Origin: CAYNRG01 sp047973125
GTDB lineage: Bacteria; Bacillota_I; Bacilli_A; Erysipelotrichales; Erysipelotrichaceae
Direction of reading: 5' to 3'
DNA length: 31,406 nt
Assembly: GCA_047973125.1 (NCBI GenBank)
Contig: JBKEBK010000006.1
Coordinates: 1-31,406, forward strand
Below, piece by piece: positions 1-8,476 of the stretch. How positions within the stretch are numbered: the stretch's first letter is position 1; each line of letters starts with the position of its first letter. The position numbers were made by a program, and so were the translations under genes. Under the pieces are notes generated by a model. The model had not been told where the DNA came from. It saw nothing but the letters and a program-made list of their open reading frames with translations, and did not search any database.

Positions 1-67
1 CTGTTTTTATTTTTGAGTATTATTTTCTTAAAAAGCAATATATCAGTTCAATATTAGTTCAAAATAC

Positions 68-95
68 AAAAAAAAGACTGTTATCTAATAGATAA
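68..95 (-). terminator. Probable terminator of the tRNA operon
   Basis: Read on the minus strand downstream of tRNA-Trp, TTATCT and AGATAA (81-95) form a short hairpin, followed after five bases by a run of eight T (68-75 on this strand are A). The gap between stem and T-run makes it imperfect, but it lies where the tRNA transcript should end. The rest of 1-115 shows no gene. Confidence 0.4.
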
Positions 96-115
96 TACCC
101 TTAAATAATTTAAAT

Positions 116-189
116 TGGCAGGGGTGGAGAGGATCGAACTCCCGTCTGTGGTTTTGGAGACCATCATACTACCATTGTACTACACCCCT
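116..189 (-). tRNA. tRNA-Trp (anticodon CCA)
   Basis: The minus strand folds as a full cloverleaf. The acceptor AGGGGTG pairs with CACCCCT, the D-stem GTAC with GTAT, the anticodon loop is CTCCAAA with anticodon CCA after U33, and the T-stem GGGAG pairs with CTCTC around a TTCGATC loop. The discriminator is G73, as usual for bacterial tRNA-Trp, and the 3' CCA is encoded. The first pair of the anticodon stem (27-43) is an A-C mismatch. A CCA anticodon together with TGA stops nearby indicates the standard genetic code. Confidence 0.95.
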
Positions 190-266
190 AGGTGACCTAA
201 ACGGAATTTCATCCTGCGGATGATCCCGATATAGAGCGTTATGTTAAACCACTTTACTAGTGGGCC
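190..266 (-). pseudogene. Degenerate tRNA-like unit, first in the tRNA-Trp operon
   Basis: Read on the minus strand, 266 to 191 is 76 nt and can be laid into tRNA spacing: acceptor GGCCCAC, TA, a D-arm with AGTGGTTTAA, a 5+7+5 anticodon arm, a 5-nt variable region, a 5+7+5 T-arm with loop ATGAAAT, a 7-nt acceptor strand TTAGGTC, then ACC. The start and the ...GGTCACC end resemble tRNA-Glu. However, the acceptor, D and anticodon stems carry several mismatches, the T-loop lacks TTCRA, and the CCA is ACCT. It abuts the first base of tRNA-Trp directly. Most likely a decayed tRNA gene still inside the transcript. Alternative hairpins exist (CATCC/GGATG at 211-223). Not certain. Confidence 0.5.
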
Positions 267-279
267 ATGACGCTTAATA

Positions 280-308
280 ATGATAGCATAATCTACATAG
301 AAAAACAA
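280..308 (-). promoter_or_regulatory. Promoter of the tRNA operon
   Basis: On the minus strand, TTGTTT (303-308), a 17-bp spacer and TATCAT (280-285), with TGC just before it as an extended -10. Transcription would begin about 6-8 nt before the tRNA-like unit that ends at 266, so that unit is the first thing transcribed. Confidence 0.65.
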
Positions 309-310
309 GA

Positions 311-339
311 TTTTTATTATGAGAGATTTATCGTATAAT
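311..339 (+). promoter_or_regulatory. Probable udp promoter
   Basis: A perfect -10 TATAAT lies at 334-339, 22 bp before the udp start codon. The region 17 bp upstream (TTTTTA, 311-316) is a poor -35. It overlaps the divergent tRNA promoter region. Confidence 0.5.
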
Positions 340-361
340 AATAGAAAAGGAGATAATTAAA

Positions 362-1135
362 ATGATTGACTATACTGAAGGTTCAAATAAAGAGTATCAC
401 ATAGGTGTTGGTAAGGAAGATATTGGAAAATATGTACTGCTTCCTGGTGACCCTAAACGTTGTAAGAAAATTGCTGCTTATTTTGATAATCCAAAATTAG
501 TTGGTGATTCAAGAGAGTACACAACCTATACAGGTGAGCTAAATGGTGTAAAAGTTTCAGTAACATCCACCGGTATTGGCGGTCCATCAGCTTCTATTGC
601 AATGGAGGAGCTAGTACATTGCGGGGCCCACACCTTTATTAGAGTTGGAACTTGTGGAGGAATGGATTTAGATGTTGAAGGCGGTGATGTTGTAGTTGCG
701 ACTGGTGCTGTAAGATTTGAGGGAACAACTAAAGAATACGTTCCAATAGAATATCCAGCTGTTGCAGATCTTGATGTTACAAATGCCTTGGTATCTGCAT
801 CTAAAAAAAATAACACTAAATTCCATACTGGAATTGTTCAATGTAAGGATGCCTTTTATGGTCAACACCGTCCAAGTTCTTTACCAAATAGTTCTGAATT
901 ACTTAATAAGTGGGATGCTTGGTGTAAGATGGGTTGTAAAGCTTCTGAAATGGAATCAGCAGCTCTATTTATTGTAGCAAGCTTTCTAAAAGTAAGATGT
1001 GGATCTTGTTTCTTGGTTGTAGCAAATCAAGAAAGAGAGAAACAAAACCTACCAAATAAACAATGTCATGATACTGATGTTGCAATTAGAGTTGCCATTG
1101 ATGCTCTAAAAGAATTAATAGAAAATGATAAATAA
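362..1135 (+). CDS. udp: Uridine phosphorylase
   Basis: Nucleoside phosphorylase (PNP/UDP family) cleaving uridine with phosphate to uracil and ribose-1-phosphate in the cytoplasm for pyrimidine salvage. Of 257 residues, seen are the phosphate-binding GDP (29-31), the family signature STGIGGPSASIAMEEL (69-84), RVGTCGG (94-100), a uracil-recognition type segment FYGQHRP, and EMESAA near residue 197 that contacts ribose in this family. Length and order match E. coli Udp. AAAAGGAGATAATTAAA before the ATG is a good ribosome site. It is a single gene, closed by a terminator at 1135-1192, between divergent tRNA genes and the convergent aro operon. A related nucleoside phosphorylase specificity is possible, but the uracil-site segment favours Udp. 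Confidence 0.88.
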   Translation: MIDYTEGSNKEYHIGVGKEDIGKYVLLPGDPKRCKKIAAYFDNPKLVGDSREYTTYTGELNGVKVSVTSTGIGGPSASIAMEELVHCGAHTFIRVGTCGGMDLDVEGGDVVVATGAVRFEGTTKEYVPIEYPAVADLDVTNALVSASKKNNTKFHTGIVQCKDAFYGQHRPSSLPNSSELLNKWDAWCKMGCKASEMESAALFIVASFLKVRCGSCFLVVANQEREKQNLPNKQCHDTDVAIRVAIDALKELIENDK

Positions 1136-1192
1136 AAACTTCAATTGATTAGAACCATATAATTTTGGTTTAAATCAAATTGAAGTTTTTTT
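1135..1192. terminator. Bidirectional terminator between udp and the long minus-strand operon
   Basis: A long inverted repeat starts with AAAACTTCAATT and returns as AATTGAAGTTTT, with GATT/AATC and ACCA/TGGT continuing the stem with a few mismatches. It ends in a T-run on the plus strand and in an A-run (T on the minus strand) on the other side. It lies exactly between two convergent stop codons. Confidence 0.85.
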
Positions 1193-1196
1193 AAAA

Positions 1197-1694
1197 CTAC
1201 ATCTTTGAAATCCTTTTAAGTGACATCTCTGCGATAAAACCTGTAATAATTCCAACTATAAATGATCCCGCTAATGATACAGGAGCCCAAAGCCACACTG
1301 CACTTTGCTCATAAATTGTTACAACTATTAAATATTGCCCTATTACATGTGCGAGTGAGCTCAAAATCGCTGTAAAAATAATTGATGCATTTAGTTTATT
1401 ACATACAATCAAAATGATACTACTGCATATTATTCCAGATACTGAAATCCAAAAACTCATTCCAAATAGTAATCCTCTTAATAAATTTGCTAAGAAAACC
1501 CGCATAATATTAACAGCAATCATTTCTTTAACTCCTAAAATTTTCATCGAAATAAGAGCTATAATATTTGCAAGACCAAACCTTACACCAAGCGGAAGTG
1601 GTGGTATAAACATATATTCCAACAAATTTAAAGAGATTGCCATGGCACTTAACATTGTTATATACATCATGATTTTTACTTTTTTATTTCTCAT
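1197..1694 (-). CDS. Gx transporter family / heptaprenyl diphosphate synthase component I-type membrane protein
   Basis: A 165-residue, almost entirely hydrophobic protein with about five membrane segments. The start region, the LPLGVRFGLANIIAL stretch and the MRVFLANLLRGLLFG stretch match the Hpre_diP_synt_I/Gx family (Pfam PF07456), whose members look like ECF-type substrate-binding proteins. The older name, heptaprenyl diphosphate synthase component I, is historical. It starts directly after the NusG-II gene (stop TAA then ATG) and is last in the operon. In many Firmicutes this pair sits with flavin transfer or Rnf genes; here it follows a MATE pump. The substrate cannot be read from sequence. 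Confidence 0.75.
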   Translation of the reverse strand: MRNKKVKIMMYITMLSAMAISLNLLEYMFIPPLPLGVRFGLANIIALISMKILGVKEMIAVNIMRVFLANLLRGLLFGMSFWISVSGIICSSIILIVCNKLNASIIFTAILSSLAHVIGQYLIVVTIYEQSAVWLWAPVSLAGSFIVGIITGFIAEMSLKRISKM

Positions 1695-2042
1695 TTATTT
1701 GATCACCACCGATACTTCATTTGGTAAGCAAACAATAGGATAATAATCAGAGATACTAACCCATCCAACATTGCTACAAATATGATTTGGGCAGTCCTCT
1801 TCTGTTACTCTCCACTTGCTATCTAAAACTTCAACTTTTAGTTTACCATATGATCCCTCAATCCAATATTCATTATTGACATCTGGGTTAAAAGTTTCAA
1901 CTACATTCTCATCATATATAATACTAACTATCTGTTCTTCATCAATATTTTCTCTTATGAAAAATGAAAACACATATAAAAGTACTATAAAAAACCCTAT
2001 ACAAGAAAGAATAATTATTTCAAATCTTTTTTTATTTTTCAT
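1695..2042 (-). CDS. NusG domain II-containing membrane-anchored protein
   Basis: A 115-residue protein with one N-terminal membrane helix (about 9-27) and an extracytoplasmic domain of the NusG_II type (PF07009). The family's signature is visible near the C-terminus: CPNHICSNVGWVS, then PIVCLPNEVSVVI, with the paired cysteines. The biochemical role of the family is unknown. Its regular neighbour is the Gx-type transporter, which begins immediately after this stop codon, so the two are translationally coupled. GGTGATAAG precedes the ATG as a ribosome site. Confidence 0.75.
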   Translation of the reverse strand: MKNKKRFEIIILSCIGFFIVLLYVFSFFIRENIDEEQIVSIIYDENVVETFNPDVNNEYWIEGSYGKLKVEVLDSKWRVTEEDCPNHICSNVGWVSISDYYPIVCLPNEVSVVIK

Positions 2043-2071
2043 CTTATCACCATATTAATTATATCAAATAT

Positions 2072-3430
2072 TTACTTTTCAACCAAGGTGGTAATATTTT
2101 TAGCCCATTTTCCACTTATAACACGATATAATGCACCTACCATTCTTATTAGTTGTTCAAGTTGAACTGCTAATAGAGCCACTATAACACTTGTAACTCC
2201 AAAATAATTTATGGCAATAAATGCTGTTGGTATACCAACAAGCCAAAGGATTCCAGAATCTAAAAACTGGATAACTTTAGTATCCCCTCCAGCTCTTAGA
2301 ACTGAGAATGATACAAAGTTAAATAACCTTAGTGAAGCTTTTATCGATAAAACACTAACCACTTGGGTTGCTAAAATAAATGTTGCAGGATCACTTATAC
2401 TAAATAGTTTTACCATTGGTTTTGCAAATACTAGCATAAATGAAATTATTACTACGGCCATCATAAGAGATAATTTAAGATATTTCTTTACCTCAAATTT
2501 AGCACGCTCAATCTTGCCCTCACCTAATCTAGAACCAACTAAAACTGCAATTGCACCTCCAAATCCATATACTACAAATAGAAAGATATTATAAATTTGA
2601 TTTCCTACATAATAAGCATCCATGCTCTCTTTACCAAGTGTTCCAAAAATCTTAATAAACATTGATGATCCTATACCAAACATGGTTTCATTAACAAGTA
2701 GTGGTATCATCTTTTTAACCATCGGTAAGATAAATTCTTTATCAAAGTCAAATAACTCTTTAAAATTACCAATGAATGGTTGTTCTGATTTAACGCTGTA
2801 GATGATATATACAGATAATCTAATTATCTGTGATAAAAGTGTTCCAATAGCTGCACCTTTTATACCCATTGCTGGAATTATCCCAAATCCAAAAATAAAC
2901 ATCAAGTTAAATATAACATTTAAAATCATCGCCAAAGAGTTTACGCTAACTGCAACTTTAGGAAGATGTACACTTCGATATATAAAACTAAATGAAAAAG
3001 CAAAGTTAGAAAATAATAAAGAATACTTTATAACATCTAAATACTGAGCACTATAATATGTTACTGCAGGATCATTTAAATAGAATAGTAAAATTTGTTG
3101 AGAAAAAAAACTAGCAACTAAAAACCAAAAAATAGCATTACAAAAGGCAATAACTAAACTAAAGCCAAAAGTTCTCTTTAAATTTCGATAATCTTTAGAT
3201 CCAAAAAATTGTGATGCAAAAATTCCTGTTCCACTAACTGCTCCATACATTACCATCCGAGATAAAAAAGGAAGCTGATTTGCTGTACCTACTGCTGTTA
3301 CCATCCCTATTGATGATACCATCATAGTATCAACAATACCCATTGCACTGGATAAGAATGATTGAAAAGATAATGGTATAGCAATTTTTAAAGTTCTGCG
3401 ATAAAAATTTTTATTCTGATTTTCTTCCAC
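2072..3430 (-). CDS. MATE family efflux transporter
   Basis: A 452-residue protein with about 12 membrane helices in two homologous halves. The N-terminal IAIPLSFQSFLSSAMGIVDTMMV and mid-protein IPLLVNETMFGIGSS segments are the typical starts of each MATE half, and LRAGGDTK is a family motif near residue 380. It exports cationic drugs or metabolites against Na+ or H+. The start is GTG with GGAGG six bases upstream, overlapping the end of aroQ by 20 bp, so it is co-translated with the shikimate genes. An export role for an aromatic-pathway product is possible but only suggested by position. Confidence 0.88.
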   Translation of the reverse strand: MEENQNKNFYRRTLKIAIPLSFQSFLSSAMGIVDTMMVSSIGMVTAVGTANQLPFLSRMVMYGAVSGTGIFASQFFGSKDYRNLKRTFGFSLVIAFCNAIFWFLVASFFSQQILLFYLNDPAVTYYSAQYLDVIKYSLLFSNFAFSFSFIYRSVHLPKVAVSVNSLAMILNVIFNLMFIFGFGIIPAMGIKGAAIGTLLSQIIRLSVYIIYSVKSEQPFIGNFKELFDFDKEFILPMVKKMIPLLVNETMFGIGSSMFIKIFGTLGKESMDAYYVGNQIYNIFLFVVYGFGGAIAVLVGSRLGEGKIERAKFEVKKYLKLSLMMAVVIISFMLVFAKPMVKLFSISDPATFILATQVVSVLSIKASLRLFNFVSFSVLRAGGDTKVIQFLDSGILWLVGIPTAFIAINYFGVTSVIVALLAVQLEQLIRMVGALYRVISGKWAKNITTLVEK

Positions 3431-3866
3431 AATTTACCTCCTCTTTTAAAATATCAATGGCTTCAATATAACCTTCAATTGATTTTCCACATATCTGTCT
3501 AATACACACATCTTTACAATATGATATTTCCCTAAATTTTTCTCTTGTGTAAATATCTGAGAAATGAACTTCAATAACCGGAATAGGCTTAATTGCAGCA
3601 ATCGCATCCCTTATTGCAATACTTGTATGGGTATAGGCAGCAGGATTTATAATAATGCCATCATACTTTTCAAAATAAGCAGTGTGAATTAAATCAACTA
3701 ACTTCCCTTCATGATTACTTTGAAAAATAGATAAATCAATATTATTTACCTTTGCATAATCTTCTAAGATTCTCATATATTCTAAATAATCTTTATTTCC
3801 ATAAACTGAAATTTCTCTTTTTCCTATTAGATTTAAATTCGGACCATTTAGTACCATAAACTTCAT
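3411..3866 (-). CDS. aroQ: 3-dehydroquinate dehydratase, type II
   Basis: The type II dehydroquinase (151 residues, normal length) converts 3-dehydroquinate to 3-dehydroshikimate. Motifs seen: GPNLNLIGKREISVYG at the N-terminus with catalytic Arg and Tyr, FQSNHEGKLVDLIH, NPAAYTHTSIAIRDA, and the catalytic-His segment EVHFSDIYTREKFR. The usual HLSN is HFSD here, an Asn-to-Asp change, and the C-terminal motif reads CIRQICGKSIEGY instead of the more common G-I-x-G-x-G form. The start ATG shares one base with the aroA stop (TAATG). Confidence 0.92.
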   Translation of the reverse strand: MKFMVLNGPNLNLIGKREISVYGNKDYLEYMRILEDYAKVNNIDLSIFQSNHEGKLVDLIHTAYFEKYDGIIINPAAYTHTSIAIRDAIAAIKPIPVIEVHFSDIYTREKFREISYCKDVCIRQICGKSIEGYIEAIDILKEEVNCGRKSE

Positions 3867-5125
3867 TAGTGTTCCTCCTCATAAATTATTTTTAAGTCAA
3901 TTAAGAATGTTGGATATGATTTATTGATAGCTTCAAATGAATCTATAATAACTTCAACATTATTTGATAATGCCCCAATAACAAGTGCCATCGCAATACG
4001 ATGATCATTATGAGAAATTAAATCTTCCTTTACATTCCAACTACCCTTACCTCTAATCAGATAATTTTGATCATCATCAAAGCTATCTATACCACATTTT
4101 TTAAGTTCTTCTTTAACAGCTATTACTCGATCACTCTCTTTAAAACGAAGTCTTGAAATATTTTTAAGAGTACTATCACCATCAATTAAAGAGGCACAAA
4201 CACTTAGTATCGGACCCAAATCAGGACACTCACTAATATCAAACTTAAATGGTTTTAATTTACTTTTATTAATTATATACCCATTATTAATACTTTCAAT
4301 ATCTGATCCCATATTTTTAAGTATTTCTATAATTTTCTTATCAGCCTGTAGTGAGCTATGATTTAATCCAGTACAAGTTATTGGACCTTTAAAACTTGCT
4401 AAAACTGCAAAAAATGCAAACTGTGAGAAATCTCCTTCAACTTTAATATTTGCACTTTTATATTTTTGATTTCCCTTTATATAAAACTTATTAATTCCTA
4501 TCTTTTCTATCTTAATATTAAATTTTAAAAGCATATCAATTGTAAGATCAACATAAGCCTTACTCTCAAATGAATTTATAATTTCAATACTTGAATCATC
4601 ACTTAAAAGTGGCAGTACAAAAAGAAGTCCTGAAATAAATTGTGATGATGTACCACCATCTATTATATATTTACCAAATTTAAGCTTACCATTTACTCTA
4701 AGGCTATCATCTTTTAAATCAAACTCTAAAGACTGCTCATCATAAATTTTTTTATAAACATCTAATGGACGACTCATTAAGCTTTTCTTTCCCATTATGA
4801 TCATTTCTTTTTCATATAAGGATACAATAGGAATCAAAAACCTTAAAGTACTACCTGATTCTTTACAATCAATTTTTTTCTTTGTTACTCTTTGACCATT
4901 TATTCCATTAACGATAATTTTATTTTCATAAACATCAATTTTTGCACCAAGACTAATTAAGCAATTTATGGTTGCTACAACATCATCACTTAAAATAATA
5001 TTTTCAATTGTACTCTCTCCCTCTGCAAGAGATGCACAGATTAAAGAACGATGTAGTAGTGATTTACTTGGAGGAATTATTATTTCTCTATTAAATGTAT
5101 TACCTTTACTAATTTTAATCTTCAT
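3866..5125 (-). CDS. aroA: 3-phosphoshikimate 1-carboxyvinyltransferase (EPSP synthase)
   Basis: Transfers the enolpyruvyl group of PEP to shikimate-3-phosphate. From the ATG at 5123-5125 the protein has 419 residues: IIPPSKSLLHRS (Lys21, Ser22, Arg26), ESGSTLRFLIP, GDFSQFAFF, DLGPILSV, RFKESDR and HNDHRIAMA, all substrate-binding motifs in the normal order. I prefer this start to a codon nine residues upstream because GGAAG lies 8-9 bases before it and MKIKI begins the fold properly. The end of aroF overlaps it by 11 bp. The PEP-site sequence is of the divergent clostridial kind (ESGSTLR rather than GNSGTTMR). Confidence 0.95.
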   Translation of the reverse strand: MKIKISKGNTFNREIIIPPSKSLLHRSLICASLAEGESTIENIILSDDVVATINCLISLGAKIDVYENKIIVNGINGQRVTKKKIDCKESGSTLRFLIPIVSLYEKEMIIMGKKSLMSRPLDVYKKIYDEQSLEFDLKDDSLRVNGKLKFGKYIIDGGTSSQFISGLLFVLPLLSDDSSIEIINSFESKAYVDLTIDMLLKFNIKIEKIGINKFYIKGNQKYKSANIKVEGDFSQFAFFAVLASFKGPITCTGLNHSSLQADKKIIEILKNMGSDIESINNGYIINKSKLKPFKFDISECPDLGPILSVCASLIDGDSTLKNISRLRFKESDRVIAVKEELKKCGIDSFDDDQNYLIRGKGSWNVKEDLISHNDHRIAMALVIGALSNNVEVIIDSFEAINKSYPTFLIDLKIIYEEEH

Positions 5126-6140
5126 ATGTAATTCTTCCAAGAGCACTCGCAACAGCCTTACACTGTTTTACTAAATCTTCATAACGATCAATTCTTAATG
5201 ACTGCTGACCATCTGACCATGCTTTTTCTGGATTAGGATGAATTTCTAACATGATACCATCTGCCCCAGCTGCTACTGCAGCTAATGCCATTGCACTTAC
5301 ATATTTCCAATTACCAGTTGCATGCGATGGATCAACTATAATTGGTAAATGAGTTTTTTCCCTAAGAACTGCCACCGCACTTAAATCAAGTGTACTTCTT
5401 GTGGAATTTTCAAAGGTTCTTATTCCCCTCTCACATAAAATTACATTAGGATTACCAGAGGACAAAATATACTCAGCAGACATTAACCACTCTTCTATAG
5501 TAGAGCTCATACCTCTTTTTAAAATAACTGGTTTATTGGTTTTTCCAACAGCTTTTAAAAGTTCAAAGTTTTGCATATTTCTAGCACCAATTTGCAAAAT
5601 ATCAACACTATCAATGAATAAGGGCAAAATGCTAGTATCTACCACTTCACTTACACTAATCAAATCATTTCTAGTTGCGACACTTTGTAACCTTTTAACC
5701 CCTTCCTCTTTTAATCCTTGAAATGAGTAAGGTGAGGTTCTAGGTTTAAACGCACCACCCCTTAGGATCTTTGTTGAGCTATTCTTAAGTCTTAATGCTA
5801 TCTCATTCATTACATTCTCATCTTCTACAGAACAGGGACCAGCTATCATTTGTAAAGGAGCATTTTTACCAATTTTTATATGTTTTACACTAACAGTTGT
5901 ATCTTCAGGATGATATATTCTACTAGCAAGCTTATAAGGCTCTCCTACTCTTTGAACATTTTCAACCCAAGGATTAGCTAATATTACCTTCTCATCAATA
6001 AGCGATAAATCTCCTAAAAGTACAATTAAATCATAATTTTCTCCATAAGAAAAATTTGTATAGATCTTCTCCTCACTAAAATGATCAATTAATTTCTTAA
6101 GTTCATTTTTCGGTATATTTTTATTTATCGCAACAATCAT
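5115..6140 (-). CDS. aroF: 3-deoxy-7-phosphoheptulonate (DAHP) synthase with N-terminal regulatory domain
   Basis: The first step of the shikimate pathway, condensing PEP and erythrose-4-phosphate. Of 341 residues, about the first 70 form a ferredoxin-like domain as in the Thermotoga-type (type I-beta) enzymes, where it binds aromatic amino acids for feedback control. The barrel then shows GPCSVE (101-106), GGAFKPRTSPYSFQG (128-142), LKRGM and IVDPSHATG. AGGAGGATTAT precedes the ATG. It lies between aroEK and aroA. That Tyr or Phe inhibits this copy is inferred from the domain architecture. Confidence 0.93.
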   Translation of the reverse strand: MIVAINKNIPKNELKKLIDHFSEEKIYTNFSYGENYDLIVLLGDLSLIDEKVILANPWVENVQRVGEPYKLASRIYHPEDTTVSVKHIKIGKNAPLQMIAGPCSVEDENVMNEIALRLKNSSTKILRGGAFKPRTSPYSFQGLKEEGVKRLQSVATRNDLISVSEVVDTSILPLFIDSVDILQIGARNMQNFELLKAVGKTNKPVILKRGMSSTIEEWLMSAEYILSSGNPNVILCERGIRTFENSTRSTLDLSAVAVLREKTHLPIIVDPSHATGNWKYVSAMALAAVAAGADGIMLEIHPNPEKAWSDGQQSLRIDRYEDLVKQCKAVASALGRITYED

Positions 6141-6149
6141 ATAATCCTC

Positions 6150-7382
6150 CTATATTTTACTAATAATTTCCTCTATTGCATCTTCTATTGAACTATTATT
6201 TTCAATAATTAAATCAGCATATCTATTATACAACTTATATCTTTCATTATATAATCTTTGATGATCTTCCACATTTTTTACAAGTGGTCGATCATTCTCA
6301 TTTATATCAATTTTATTTATGTCTCTTTTAATCCAAATGATTTTTCCATTATATCTTAGCTTTTTCATAGTGTTCTCTGATAAGACAATACCACCTCCAC
6401 AATCTATTACTAAACCATTTTGTTGGTAGTATTTCTCTATTATCATTGCTTCTAATTTTCTAAAGAAATTTTCTCCTTTTTCTTTAAAAATTTCATTAAT
6501 ACTTTTACCATAGAATGTAACTATTTCATTATCTGTAGAAATTTTTTTTCTTTTCAATTTATCAGCTAACATGGATGCTAATGTGCTTTTTCCAACACAA
6601 GACATTCCAATTAGCACATAGTTTGTTTGATCATTTAATAGCTTATTTGAAACTGTTTCAATAAGTTCATCCTTAATTTTAACATCATCAAATATTTCTG
6701 ATGCATACTTAGCCTGAGCAACTAACATTTTTAAACCATTAATACCTATTATATTTAAATCTTTTGACTGTTGCAGTAAATTTGTATTGATTGGATTATA
6801 TATCAAATCAATAACAACTTTTAAATTATTAAACTTAGAACAATCAATTATAACACCATCATCTTTTGGATGCATACCAATAGGAGTTGCATTGATAATT
6901 ACATTTACAAAAGCTGCCTCACTATATAAATCATCATAAGAAATCATATCATCAAAAGAATTTCTAGATACTATTTTCCAATTTATACTCATTTCATTTA
7001 ATACAGAAGATACCGTTTTAGCACTACCACCAGATCCTAAAATGTATACATTCATATCATTTAATGAGATATTACTGCTTTCAATTAAGTATTTAAAACC
7101 AAGGGCATCACTATTATAACCTATTAACTTATTTCCTTTTTTTACAACTGTATTTACACAGCCAATATTTTGTGCTGATTTATCAATTATATCCAAATAC
7201 TTCATTACCTGCTCTTTATAAGGATGGGTAACATTTATTGCATCAAAATTCTTATCAGTCATGAATTTATGAAATTGTTCATTATCTAATTCAAAATTTT
7301 GATATTTATTGCTTGAGAAAAAAGGATGAATTAGATAAGAAAAACTATGCTTTAAAGGAAAACCTACTAACCCCTTAATCAT
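6150..7382 (-). CDS. Bifunctional shikimate dehydrogenase-shikimate kinase fusion
   Basis: One 410-residue polypeptide carries two consecutive pathway steps. Residues 1-245 are AroE-like: HSFS (shikimate-binding Ser pair), NVTHPYK (50-56, catalytic Lys56), GCVNTV, GYNSDALGF (88-96, catalytic Asp92), the NADP loop GSGGSAKT (116-123), NATPIGM (164-170) and GLKMLVAQA. Residues 254-410 are AroK-like: Walker A GMSCVGKS (259-266), GKSINEIFKEKGENFFRKLE, the DCGGG shikimate motif and NDRPL. The kinase's usual Asp-x-Asp after strand 2 is Ser-Thr-Asp (282-284), losing the Mg-associated first Asp. Its ATG overlaps the aroC stop (ATGA). There is no frame break between the domains. Confidence 0.92.
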   Translation of the reverse strand: MIKGLVGFPLKHSFSYLIHPFFSSNKYQNFELDNEQFHKFMTDKNFDAINVTHPYKEQVMKYLDIIDKSAQNIGCVNTVVKKGNKLIGYNSDALGFKYLIESSNISLNDMNVYILGSGGSAKTVSSVLNEMSINWKIVSRNSFDDMISYDDLYSEAAFVNVIINATPIGMHPKDDGVIIDCSKFNNLKVVIDLIYNPINTNLLQQSKDLNIIGINGLKMLVAQAKYASEIFDDVKIKDELIETVSNKLLNDQTNYVLIGMSCVGKSTLASMLADKLKRKKISTDNEIVTFYGKSINEIFKEKGENFFRKLEAMIIEKYYQQNGLVIDCGGGIVLSENTMKKLRYNGKIIWIKRDINKIDINENDRPLVKNVEDHQRLYNERYKLYNRYADLIIENNSSIEDAIEEIISKI

Positions 7383-8476
7383 AGCTTATCACTTGATTTC
7401 ATCTGCATAATGGCATCAAGCAATACTAAAGCTAACATACTCTCAATTACAATGCTAGAGCGATAAATGATTGCAGGATCATGAAAACCATCAATTGTTA
7501 AGTCTGTATTTTCCAGTGTTTTCATATTGAAGCTTTTTTGAGTTTTTCCAATTGATGATGTTGGCTTTATTACTACCTTGAATTTTAAAGTATTTCCATT
7601 TGACATCCCACCGATAATTCCACCATTATTATTAGCTGAGTAGCATAAGTCATTACCTTGATAGCTCATTTCATCATTTACTTCACTGCCATGTCTATAA
7701 CCATAGGCAAATCCAAGACCAAACTCAATTCCTTTTACTCCTCCAATACTAAACATTGCATTTGATATTTTACCCTCTAAGGTATCAAATAGTGGCTCTC
7801 CAATTCCAACTGGTAAATTTAATGCAACAACTTCAATAACTCCTCCAACAGAATCTTTTTTCTCTTTTGCATTTAAGATGATTTTTTCAAACTCATCTTT
7901 AATATCTTTATTAAATACAGGAAACTGATCATTTCTTACTGTATTTAATTGCTTTAAAATTGCTTCTTGATTGCTTTCAAGTTTATTATCAAAAATATTT
8001 AAAATTGAAAATACATGTGAGCCAATAATTATATTTTCTTTTTCTAAGATTTCTCTTGCAAAAGATCCAGCAGCAACAATAGGTGCAGTTAATCTTCCAG
8101 AAAAATGTCCTGAACCCCTATAATCATTAAAGCCATTAAATCTTTTATTTGCAACATAATCTACATGAGATGGTCTTGCGATATCTTTAATTTTTTCATA
8201 TTTTCCACTATCAACATTCTTATTTTCAATCATTAAACAAATTGGAGCACCAGTTGTATATCCATTAAATACACCACTTACGATCTTTACTTTATCCTCT
8301 TCAAATCTTGCTGTTGATAAACTAGAAAAAGACTTTCTCTTATCCATATGATTTTGAATTTTTGATAAATTTATCTCTTGACCACAAGGAAAATTATCAA
8401 TTACAATTCCACAATATTCATTATGCGATTCTCCAAATAATGATATTCTTAGGCAATCACCCATTATGCTTTTCAT
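7379..8476 (-). CDS. aroC: Chorismate synthase
   Basis: Forms chorismate from EPSP using reduced FMN; 365 residues. Motifs: MGDCLRISLFGESHNE at the N-terminus (catalytic His), SGVFNGYTTGAPI, RPSHVDY, DYRGSGHFSGRLTAPIVAAG, NNNGGIIGGMSNG and GFHDPAI (second catalytic His). RGSGHFSGR replaces the more usual G-G-G-R-x-S-x-R, and GFHD replaces GRHD; these resemble forms I recall from clostridia and do not look like loss of function. GGAGGAATATT precedes the ATG. It overlaps the end of aroB by 20 bp. Confidence 0.95.
   Translation of the reverse strand: MKSIMGDCLRISLFGESHNEYCGIVIDNFPCGQEINLSKIQNHMDKRKSFSSLSTARFEEDKVKIVSGVFNGYTTGAPICLMIENKNVDSGKYEKIKDIARPSHVDYVANKRFNGFNDYRGSGHFSGRLTAPIVAAGSFAREILEKENIIIGSHVFSILNIFDNKLESNQEAILKQLNTVRNDQFPVFNKDIKDEFEKIILNAKEKKDSVGGVIEVVALNLPVGIGEPLFDTLEGKISNAMFSIGGVKGIEFGLGFAYGYRHGSEVNDEMSYQGNDLCYSANNNGGIIGGMSNGNTLKFKVVIKPTSSIGKTQKSFNMKTLENTDLTIDGFHDPAIIYRSSIVIESMLALVLLDAIMQMKSSDKL

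Noticed and set aside
228..272. Nested hairpins (GCGTTATG/CATGACGC and CCACT/AGTGG) as a separate regulatory RNA such as SRP RNA or a T-box
   Set aside because: No conserved SRP loop (GGAAG...AGCAG) and no T-box sequence. The segment fits better as a decayed tRNA with tRNA spacing.
526..868. Open frames on the minus strand inside udp
   Set aside because: They lie within a clear udp gene, have no family features or ribosome sites, and are reflections of its codon pattern.
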